64,000 nucleotides of DNA from CAITWF01 sp038231575. Lineage in GTDB: Bacteria > Verrucomicrobiota > Verrucomicrobiia > Opitutales > Opitutaceae. Under the pieces are notes generated by a model that saw only the letters and a list, made by a program, of their open reading frames with translations, was not told the DNA's origin and did no database searches. Position numbers and translations under genes: made by a program. Positions 50,037 to 58,400 of the stretch are shown here, in pieces (position 1 is the stretch's first letter; the number at the start of each line of letters is the position of its first letter). Where the stretch lies: the NCBI GenBank assembly GCA_038231575.1, contig JBBRLB010000003.1:15632-79631 (forward strand), written 5' to 3'.

Positions 50037-52043
50037 TCACCAAATCTCCACCCGCTCCTTGAGCGCCCGGCGCATCGGTGACTCCTCCGGCACGCCGAAG
50101 GCCGCGTAGAATTCGTCGAGGTTCGACACCGGGCCGTTCACGCGGAAACGCGCGGGCGAGTGCGGGTCGGTGTTGACCTGCAGGCGCAGCGCGGCGTCGC
50201 GCTGATTCGTTCGCCAGACCGTCGCCCAGCTCAGGAAGAAGCGCTGCTCCGGCGTGAAGCCGTCGATCGTTTGCGCCGGCTTTCCTGCCGTGGCCTTCTT
50301 GAACGCGGCATAGGCAATCTTGAGTCCACCGAGATCGGCGATGTTTTCACCCTGCGTGAGCTCGCCGTTGATTTTGAGGTCGTCGATCGCGGTGTAACCG
50401 GCGAATTGCTTGACGATGGCCGTCGTGCGTTCCTTGAAACGCTTCGCGCTTTCCTCGCTCCACCAGTTCTCGAGATTGCCGACCGCGTCAAACTGGCTAC
50501 CTTGATCGTCGAAGCCGTGCGTCATCTCGTGGCCGATCACCGCGCCGATGCCGCCGTAGTTCACGGCATCGTCAGCGTCCTTCGTGAAGAACGGCCCCTG
50601 CAGGATGCCCGCGGGAAACACGATTTCGTTGCGCTGCGGATCGTAATAGGCGTTCACGGTCGGCGGGCTCATCTGCCACTCGGTCCGATCGACGGGCTGG
50701 CCGATCTTCGCCATATCGCGGCGGAAGTTGAAATCCGCGCCGCGCAGCACGTTGGTCACATAGGCGCCGCGATCGATCTTGAGCGCGGAGTAGTCGATCC
50801 ACTTGTCGGGATAGCCGATCTTCACGCCGAACGCCTCGAGCTTCGCGAGGGCTTTGCCCTTCGTGGGCTCGTCCATCCATTCGAGCGTCTTGATCCGGTC
50901 GCGGAGCGCCGACTTGAGATGGTCGACGAGTTCGAGCATCCGGCGCTTCGACTCCGGCGGGAAATTTTCCGCGACGTAAAGCTGGCCGAGCGCTTCGCCG
51001 GCGGAGCGGTCCACGGTGTCGAGCACGCGCTTCCACCGCTCGCGAAGTTCCTTCGCGCCGGTGAGCGCCGCGCCGAAAAACGCAAAATTCTCATTCACGA
51101 AATTCGTGCTGAGATACGGCGCGGCCCCGTGCACGAGCTGCCAGCGGAAATACGCCCGCCAGTCGGCGATCGGGGTGTGGGTGAGCTCCGCGTCGAGCGC
51201 GGTGAAAAACTCCGGCTGGCCGACGTCGACGAAGTCCGGCACCGCGATGCCGACCTGTGCAAAGTAGGCCTTCCAGTCGAAATGCGGCGTGAGTTTCTGC
51301 AACTCCGGGATCGTCATCTTGTGGTAGTTCGCCACGGGATCGCGGAGGTCGACGTTGGTCTTCGAGCCTTTCGCGAGCGCCGTCTCGAGCTTCATCACCG
51401 CCGCGGCGGCGGTTTTCGCGGCCGCGGGTTTGTCGCCCATCAGCTCGAACATCTTCGTGACGTGGGCGACATATTGGTCGCGGAGCGCCTTCGACTTCTC
51501 GTCATCGCGGAAATAATAGTCGCGATCCGGCAGGCCAAGTCCCGCCTGACCGAGGCCGCCGATGATCATCGTGCTGTCCTTCGGATCGGGCTCGGAGGCG
51601 AAGATAAAGCCGGCGTTGATTTTATAGTGATGCAGGATCGCCATCGCGGCCTGCACGTCGGACACCGCGCGGATGCCCGCGAGGTGCGTGAGGTCGGTTT
51701 GCAACGGCGCGAGGCCCGCGATGTTGACGGCGCTTTCGTTCATGCCGCTCGCATAAAAACCGCCGACGAGTTCCTCGATCGAGCCAGGTTTCTCCACCTT
51801 GGCGGCCTTCTCGAGGATCGTGTGCAGCGCTGTTTTATTGTGGTCGTCCACTTCGTGAAATGCGCCCCACGTGCTGTAGGCGGCCGGCACCGGGTTGGCC
51901 TTCATCCAGCCCCCGTTGGCGTATTGGAAAAAGTCGGCCGACGGCTGAGTCGCCGGATCGAAGTTCTTGAGATCGATCTCGGCGCGGGCGGCGAGAACGG
52001 TGAACGCGGAGGCGGCAACGGCCGCGAGGAGACGTGGTTTCAT
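50037..52043 (-). CDS. M13-family (neprilysin-like) metallopeptidase 1
   Basis: A 668-residue zinc peptidase starting at the ATG at 52043, with a signal peptide (MKPRLLAAVAASAFTVLAARA). The mature protein begins EIDLKNFDPATQPSADFFQYANGGW, typical of bacterial M13 enzymes. The zinc site is HEMTH in GAVIGHEMTHGFDD with the third ligand in ENIADLGGLKIAY; the substrate-binding NAYY motif and the CxxW-like tail (here VEIW) are present. It should cut peptides in the periplasm. It is a tandem paralogue of the gene just upstream, 53 bp away. Confidence 0.95.
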   Translation of the reverse strand: MKPRLLAAVAASAFTVLAARAEIDLKNFDPATQPSADFFQYANGGWMKANPVPAAYSTWGAFHEVDDHNKTALHTILEKAAKVEKPGSIEELVGGFYASGMNESAVNIAGLAPLQTDLTHLAGIRAVSDVQAAMAILHHYKINAGFIFASEPDPKDSTMIIGGLGQAGLGLPDRDYYFRDDEKSKALRDQYVAHVTKMFELMGDKPAAAKTAAAAVMKLETALAKGSKTNVDLRDPVANYHKMTIPELQKLTPHFDWKAYFAQVGIAVPDFVDVGQPEFFTALDAELTHTPIADWRAYFRWQLVHGAAPYLSTNFVNENFAFFGAALTGAKELRERWKRVLDTVDRSAGEALGQLYVAENFPPESKRRMLELVDHLKSALRDRIKTLEWMDEPTKGKALAKLEAFGVKIGYPDKWIDYSALKIDRGAYVTNVLRGADFNFRRDMAKIGQPVDRTEWQMSPPTVNAYYDPQRNEIVFPAGILQGPFFTKDADDAVNYGGIGAVIGHEMTHGFDDQGSQFDAVGNLENWWSEESAKRFKERTTAIVKQFAGYTAIDDLKINGELTQGENIADLGGLKIAYAAFKKATAGKPAQTIDGFTPEQRFFLSWATVWRTNQRDAALRLQVNTDPHSPARFRVNGPVSNLDEFYAAFGVPEESPMRRALKERVEIW

Positions 52044-52096
52044 GGGACAGAGCGGTAAGAATGGGGGCCGGCGCGAGGCCAGCCCAATGCGACGAA

Positions 52097-54121
52097 TTAC
52101 CAGATGGTCACCCGCGCCTCGGGCGGACGGCGCATCGGAGAATTGTCGGGCACGCTGAAGGCCTTCGCGAATTCATCGAGATTTGAGAGCGGGCCGTTGG
52201 CCCGGAACTCGCCGGGCGAGTGCGGATCGGTGTTGGCCAGCAGGCGACTCGTCTCGGGGCGCGCATTCTGGCGCCAGACCGTGGCCCAATTCAGGAAGAA
52301 GCGCTGCTCCGGCGTAAACCCGTTGATCGGATCACGCGGCTTGTCGGCGAGCGCCTTCTGCAGCCCGTAGTAGGCGATCATCAGGCCGCCCACGACGGCG
52401 ATGTTTTCACCCTGTGTCAGCTCGCCGTTGAGGTGCACGCCCTCAAGCGGCGAATAGGCGGCGAATTGTTTTACGACCTGGGTCGTGCGCGCCTTGAAGT
52501 TTTTCGCGCTCTCCTCGGACCACCAGTTGTTCAGGTTGCCATCGGCGTCGTATTTGCTGCCGCTGTCATCGAAGCCGTGCGTCATCTCGTGGCCAATCAC
52601 GGCGCCGATGCCGCCGTAGTTCACCGCGTCGTCCGCCTTGAAGTCGAAGAACGGCGGCTGGAGGATGCCGGCCGGAAACACGATCTCGTTGTTCGTGGCG
52701 CGGTAGTAGGCGTTGACCGTCGGGGGCGTCATGCCCCAATCCGCGCGATCGACGGGCCCGCCGATGCGGGCGAGGCGGCGCGCGACGTCAAAGGCATCCG
52801 TGCGCATGACGTTGCCCAGATAATCGTCGCGCGTAATTTTCACCGCCCCGTAGTCGATCCACTTTTCGGGATAGCCGATCTTGACATGAAACGCAGCGAG
52901 CTTGGCCTGCGCCTTCGCCTTCGTGGCGGCGTCCATCCAATCGAGCGCCTCGAGCCGATCGTGGAGCGACGCGCGGAGATCCTCGACGAGTTTGGCCATG
53001 CGGACCTTCGCCTCCGGCGGGAAATATTCCGCGACGTAAAGCTGGCCGAGCGCCTCGCCGAGCCCGCCGCCACCGCGCCCGCCGTCGATCGCGGAGATCA
53101 CGCGCTTCCAACGGGGCTTCTGCTCCTTGGTGCCGTTAAGGATCGTGCCGGTGAACGCGAAGCTCTCCTTCGCGAAGGCGTCGCTGAGATACGGCGCGGC
53201 GTGGCGCACGAGGTGCCAACGCAGGTAGGCCTGCCAGTCGGCGGCGGGCACGGTCGTGAGCGCGGCCTCGAACCCCTGGAAAAACTCCGGGTGGGCGAGG
53301 TTGACGTCCTGGAACGGCGGCGCGCCGCGCTCCGCGAAGAAGAGCGCGAAGTCGATTCCCGGCGTCTTCGCCGCGGCCTCGCTCATCTTCATCTTGTGGT
53401 AGCTGCGATAGGGATCGCGAAGCTGCACGCGCGCGAGCGTGTTGAGCGCCAGCTTGGTCTCGAGCGCGAGCACCGCCTGCGCCGACGCCGTGGCGGAGTC
53501 GCGCGACTCGCCCAGCAACGTGAACAGGTTGGTCATGTGCGCGACATATTGCTGGCGGATTTTCTGGGACTTCTCGTCGTCGTTGAAGTAGTAGCCGCGC
53601 TCCGGCAGCCCGAGGCCGCCCTGGCGCAACGCCGCGATTTCGCGGTCGCTCTGCTTGAGGTCAGCCGAGCTGCCAAAACCAAAGCCGCAGGACACGCCGA
53701 CCGACTGGAGGTGCGCGATCGCCTTGAGCACGTCGGCGGGGGATTTGATCGGGGCAAGGCGATCGAGTTCGGGCTGGAGCGGCTGCGCGCCCGCGGCGTT
53801 GACGGCGGCCTCATCCATGCCGCTCGCGTAAAAGTCGCCGACCATTTTTTCTCCCGCGCTGGCGCGGTCCGCTTGAGCGGCGACGCGCTCGCAAATCGTG
53901 CGGAGGTTCGTCTGGTTGCGCTCGTCAAGCTCGGTGAAGCTGCCCCAGCGCGACTGATCGGCGGGAACCGGGTTGGCCTTCAGCCACGCGCCATTGGCGT
54001 AGCGGAAAAAGTCGTCCTGCGGCTTTACCGCCAGGTCGAAGTTTTTCAGATCGATCTCGGCGCGGGCGCCGAGGGTAACAATCAGTGCGGCCGCGACGGC
54101 GGCGACGGGGAGCATTCGCAT
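52097..54121 (-). CDS. M13-family (neprilysin-like) metallopeptidase 2
   Basis: A 674-residue zinc peptidase starting at the ATG at 54121 (MRMLPVAAVAAALIVTLGARAEID), which gives a proper signal peptide; longer upstream readings do not. The domains are as in M13 enzymes: FFRYANGAWLKANPVPADQSRWGSF, VNAYYRATNNEIVFPAGILQ, the zinc site HEMTH in GAVIGHEMTHGFDDSGSKYD, ENIAVVGGLMIAYYG and a final VTIW. The third-ligand motif reads ENIAVVGG where ENIADLGG is usual; the Asp that normally supports catalysis is Val here. It is first of the tandem pair and probably co-transcribed. Confidence 0.94.
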   Translation of the reverse strand: MRMLPVAAVAAALIVTLGARAEIDLKNFDLAVKPQDDFFRYANGAWLKANPVPADQSRWGSFTELDERNQTNLRTICERVAAQADRASAGEKMVGDFYASGMDEAAVNAAGAQPLQPELDRLAPIKSPADVLKAIAHLQSVGVSCGFGFGSSADLKQSDREIAALRQGGLGLPERGYYFNDDEKSQKIRQQYVAHMTNLFTLLGESRDSATASAQAVLALETKLALNTLARVQLRDPYRSYHKMKMSEAAAKTPGIDFALFFAERGAPPFQDVNLAHPEFFQGFEAALTTVPAADWQAYLRWHLVRHAAPYLSDAFAKESFAFTGTILNGTKEQKPRWKRVISAIDGGRGGGGLGEALGQLYVAEYFPPEAKVRMAKLVEDLRASLHDRLEALDWMDAATKAKAQAKLAAFHVKIGYPEKWIDYGAVKITRDDYLGNVMRTDAFDVARRLARIGGPVDRADWGMTPPTVNAYYRATNNEIVFPAGILQPPFFDFKADDAVNYGGIGAVIGHEMTHGFDDSGSKYDADGNLNNWWSEESAKNFKARTTQVVKQFAAYSPLEGVHLNGELTQGENIAVVGGLMIAYYGLQKALADKPRDPINGFTPEQRFFLNWATVWRQNARPETSRLLANTDPHSPGEFRANGPLSNLDEFAKAFSVPDNSPMRRPPEARVTIW

Positions 54122-54295
54122 GGGGCGCAGCGTGCTAACCGTCCCGCCCGGCGCAAGCGCGATGCGATGAACCCTCTGGGGCTTCGCCGGCATCCGATGA
54201 ACCGAAACCCCGGGTCGTCCCGGCAGTTTTCTCCATCGGCTCATTTCAGATCCCCGCGCCGCCCGTCAGGAACGATCTCTCTTCGCGGGCGATTC

Positions 54296-54328
54296 GGAGG
54301 AGCTGCGGCTTCCCGCCGCAGAATCCTC
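54296..54328. terminator. Hairpin upstream of the M13 operon
   Basis: GAGGAGCTGCGG and CCGCAGAATCCTC form an imperfect stem around a short loop. It lies 47 bp beyond the pectinesterase stop at 54375 and before the M13 start at 54121. It probably ends pectinesterase transcription. The remainder of 54122-54374 shows nothing else. Confidence 0.45.
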
Positions 54329-54374
54329 GGCCGGAAACCGATTTCACTTCAATCGATCGCCTCCACGCAGGTTC

Positions 54375-55328
54375 CTACTTGGTTTGCCCGCGCGGATCCC
54401 AGCCGCCGAAAACGTGCACGGCATCGCGTTCGGCGTCGGCCTCGGCGGCGGTGAGCTGGCGCGAACCGGCGAGGCGCGTCGAGACGTCCAGCAGTTTGCC
54501 GGCGAGATCGGTCGAGTGAAATTCCTCGAAGCGAATGCTGTCCTTTGGCGCCCCAGCGCCGGGGCCGTCAAACACCCAGCCCGCCGGCGTCACGAATGCG
54601 CCGAGCGCGCAATCGATGAACGCCACGTGACTCGCGGGGTAAACCTTTGGATCGATGCGGGCCAGGACGAAGCGCTTGAGCTCGGGCGCGGTGTCGATTT
54701 TGCAGTGCACGAAAACGTAACCCGGTTTGTCGGCGCGGTTGCGGGACTGCACGAGATAGCCGTCGTGCACCGCGAAGATCTCGCAGCGATCGAAGAAAAC
54801 CGTGCCGCCGCCCCAGATGAAATCGACGTCGCCCTCGATATAGCACTCGTGCACGTAAACCCGTCCGTCGAGCCGCAGCGTGTCCTGAAAACTCACGAAG
54901 TCGCAGTGCTCGAACACCACCCGGTCGGCCCGCACGCGGATCGTCTCGGCCTGCGAACCGCCCTTCGGGGTGGTATTGTGGAGCGTGAGATTTTCGAGGC
55001 GAAAGCCGTCGGCGTCCATCGACACCATTTCGCGCCGGCGCGGGTTGAGCTTCGCGTTGTTGGTCGCCGCGATCACGGTGTGCTTCCGATCTTCGCCGCG
55101 AAGGGTGAGATTTTTCTTTTCGGCGGGCACAACGAGGAGTTCCTCGTAAGTCCCCTTCTTGATCAGGATCGTCGTGCGCGCCTCGGAGTGGGCGGGCACC
55201 GCATCGATCGCGGCCTGCACGGTTTTGAAATCACCGGAGCCATCCGTGGCGACGACAAGATCCTTGCCACGAAGGATCGCACCGACGAGGGCCAGCGCAG
55301 CGCAGAGAGAAATTCGAAGGGAGGTCAT
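54375..55328 (-). CDS. Pectinesterase (carbohydrate esterase family 8)
   Basis: A 317-residue secreted CE8 enzyme starting at the ATG at 55328, with a signal peptide (LRISLCAALALVGAILRG). It has the right-handed beta-helix motifs of the family: VVATDGSGDFKTVQAAIDAVP, GGSQAE, FQDTL with the general-acid Asp, GDVDFIWGGG with the nucleophile Asp, and the substrate Arg in LARID. It removes methyl groups from pectin. Two copies of the TGTAACG-N5-CGTTACA palindrome lie 65 and 110 bp upstream of its start and make it the best supported member of that regulon. Confidence 0.95.
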   Translation of the reverse strand: MTSLRISLCAALALVGAILRGKDLVVATDGSGDFKTVQAAIDAVPAHSEARTTILIKKGTYEELLVVPAEKKNLTLRGEDRKHTVIAATNNAKLNPRRREMVSMDADGFRLENLTLHNTTPKGGSQAETIRVRADRVVFEHCDFVSFQDTLRLDGRVYVHECYIEGDVDFIWGGGTVFFDRCEIFAVHDGYLVQSRNRADKPGYVFVHCKIDTAPELKRFVLARIDPKVYPASHVAFIDCALGAFVTPAGWVFDGPGAGAPKDSIRFEEFHSTDLAGKLLDVSTRLAGSRQLTAAEADAERDAVHVFGGWDPRGQTK

Positions 55329-55392
55329 GAAAAGAATAAGCGCGCCGTCACGGGGATCGGGACCGCGGATGCACGAATCCCCCCTTCGCGAT

Positions 55393-55413
55393 TTGTAACG
55401 TAATACGTTACAA
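55393..55413. promoter_or_regulatory. Palindromic operator, TGTAACG-N5-CGTTACA type (copy 2)
   Basis: 10-bp arms around a central A give the core TGTAACGTAATACGTTACA, identical to copy 1 at 19133-19157. It lies 65 bp upstream of the pectinesterase ATG. Its centre is 47 bp from that of copy 3, which would allow cooperative binding or looping. Confidence 0.8.
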
Positions 55414-55437
55414 GCTGGCCGCGGCCGGGTGAGAGGG

Positions 55438-55462
55438 CGATGTAACGTAATACGTTACATCG
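55438..55462. promoter_or_regulatory. Palindromic operator, TGTAACG-N5-CGTTACA type (copy 3)
   Basis: A perfect 25-bp palindrome with 12-bp arms and the same 19-bp core as copies 1 and 2; only the outer bases differ. It lies between the pectinesterase promoter and the stop codon of the large CE8 gene. Confidence 0.8.
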
Positions 55463-55479
55463 GGGGTAGGCGGCGGCGC

Positions 55480-58400
55480 TCACGGCAGCTCGTAGATTTC
55501 GATCAGGCCCGTGCCGCCGGCGGCATCGAAACTGGTGGCCTGCGCGGTGTAGAGGCCGGGCGTGAGGTTGACGACGACCGCGGAGTCGGCGCTGCCGGGG
55601 GCGAGCGCAAACGTGCCCGCCTCGAGCGCGGCAGTGGTGATCGCGGACGCGTCGGCGCTCGTGGTCCAGTCGGTGTTTTGTGCGACGAGCGTCGTGCCGC
55701 GATAGATCGAGATTACCGGTTTGGCGACCATGCCGGTGACGCCGAAGACCGCCAGTCCCGGGCCGACCGCGCGCACGAGAATTCGTTTCGGCTGCGTGCC
55801 GGCGACGTGAAAGCCCGCGAGGAGCGCGTTGGCGCCGTTGCCCACCGGCCCGCGGGACGAGAGGTTGGTGAGCCGCTGTCCACCAGCGCCGACTGTGAGA
55901 TCGTAAACCTCCATGAGGCCGATGCCGGTGGTGGTGCCGTTGGCGCTGCTCATCGTCGCCGTGTAGGCGCCGGGTGCGAGCGCGATGCGGATCGCGGAGT
56001 CGGCGTTCACTGTGCGCAGCGGAAACGCGCCAACCTGCGACGCCGCGAACGCCGCCTCGGAGGCGTTGGCCGCCGTGGTCCAGCCCGTGTTGGTCGCGAT
56101 GACCGCGGATCCACTGTAGAGATCGAGACGCGGATTGGGGAGCGCGCCGGTGACAGCAAACGCGTCCGCGAGCGTCGGCCCAATCGCACGGACGAGCACG
56201 CTGTCCGTGCCCCCGGTGATGATGAACCCGACCGCCGCGGCGGCCGTGGGTGTGACCTGCGCGCGCGCGGAGAATTCGCGCAGGCGTTGCGCCGAGGCAG
56301 CGGCATCGCCCGGGCCCGCGGTCGCAATCGCCGCGCCGCTTGTCGGTGTGATTGTGCCAGTGGCCGAGGCGGCGTTCGACGCAATCGTCGCGGCGACTCT
56401 AATGCCGCCTGCAGTGGCGACGGTGACGTTGCCGCTCGCGTCGACGGTGCCGAGGCCGGCGTCGAGCGTCGCGCCGGTTTGCACGAGCGCAACCGCCTGC
56501 CCGCCAGAGCCGACGATGATGCTCGCGGTCGCGGCGATACCGGAACTCGCGCCGGTTTGATAATAGCCGGCGAAATTCTGTGAAGCACCGTTCGCCGCAG
56601 AGCGTGTTGCGGTAAATGGTATGCCGACCAGGCCAACCGATCCCGGGGAGCCATTACTTGGGATCGCGCCAAAGCCTCCCGATACGTTGCCGCCTGCACC
56701 GATCGTTCCAATGACGGTGGTCTTGCCATCGGTTACAGTGAAACCCCCGTCGGCATCAATGCTGCCGATGCGTGCGACTAAGTTTGGATTACTCGACAGA
56801 AAGACGACTGTGCCATTGTCGCGAACGTAAAGTGCGACCGCAGTGGGTGGCTGGCCGGATACCTGCGCCACAGAAAACGTCCCGAAATACGTGCCGGCAA
56901 ACACCCCGCGCGTGACCGAAAGCGTGACCGCAGCGCTCGTGACCGTGCCGCCGAAATTCGTGGCGATCACGGCATAGTTGCCCGCGTCACCGGCCGACAC
57001 GCCGGGGATCACGAGCGTGTAATCGGTCGCGCCGGGAATCGCCGCGCCATTCTTGAACCACTGCAGCGCCGGCTGCGGCGCCCCGTTCGCGACGACGCTG
57101 AGCCGCGCGACGCCGCCCGTCACCACGCTCTGCGAGGCCGGCGCGGTTTCGATCGTGGTGGCGACCTGCGGATTCCAGCCGCCGAGCACGAACGCGGGAT
57201 TGCGCCACAGCACCGCCTCGCTGTCGGAGAGCTGGCGCGAGGAGGCATGGCGTTTGCTCACGTTGAGCGTCGCGCCGTTGAGATCGGTGCTCTTGTATTC
57301 CCAATCCTGCACGGTCGCCGAGCTCGTGGCGTTGTTGAGCTGCCAGCCGGCGGGCGAAATGTGGGCGCCCATCGCACAGTTGAGATACAGGCACTGGCTG
57401 AAAGGGAAATTGCCCGTGCCCGGATCGATCCGGCCGAGATAATACGTGCTGCGGCCGACCACGCCGTCGGCGGCAGTGAGTTTGCAGTCGACGTAGACAT
57501 TGCCGAAGCTCGTCGCGCCGTTGCGCACCTGCGTGTAGTAGCCCTCGGTCGCGGCGCCAGTGTCGAGGGCCTTGAGCTCGCAGCGTTGAAAATAAGTCGC
57601 GGCAGTGCCCCACATGAAGTCCGTGTTGCCCTCGATATAGCTGTCCGTGATGAACGCCGTGCCGGTGTTCGTCAGCAGCGTGTCCTGCCGGCTGAGGAGA
57701 TTGACGCGGTTCAGCATCACGCGCAGCGCGCCCGTGAACACCGCCTCGGCCTGCGACCCACCCTGCGGCGTGGGATTCTTGATCGTGATGGTTTCGAGAA
57801 TCGTGTCGTTCGCCGCGATGCCGAACGCCGCGCGCGTCGCCGTCGTGCCGTTGAGATTGTTGTTATTCTGGTAGCCAACGATCGTCGTGGCGCGATCCTC
57901 GCCGCGGATCGTGAGGAAGGGCCGCGTCGCGCCGATGTAGACGAGTTCGGTGTAGTTCCCCTTCTTCACAGTAATGACGACCCGCTGGGTGTTGCCCGCC
58001 GGCACGGAGTCGATCGCGCCCTGCACCGTCGTGAAATCGCCGCTGCCGTCGGCGGCGACGGTGAGCGCGGTCGCGTTGCCGGGACCGGCGGCCTTCGTGG
58101 TGAAGCGCCAGGCGTTTTTGTCCGCGATGCCGGTGAACGACGCGCCCGTGGAATCCACGATCGCGCTCTGCTCGATCGTCGCATAATAGGTTTGCCCGGT
58201 GGTGAGCACGCCCCCGTGCACATACACGGTGGCCGTGTTCCCGCTCACCGTGACCGGGATGAAGTTGTAGAGCGTGCTGTTCGTGCCAACCGTGCGCTGC
58301 TGCAACGACGACCCCAGATTGATCGTATCGACGACGGTATCGTCCGCCGCCTTGAAGATCCGGATGCGACCGGTGATGCCGGCGACGGGCGCGCGATCAA

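Noticed and set aside
50160..54454. Long plus-strand frames opposite the two M13 peptidase genes
   Set aside because: No recognisable domain; the minus strand carries the full zinc-peptidase motifs.
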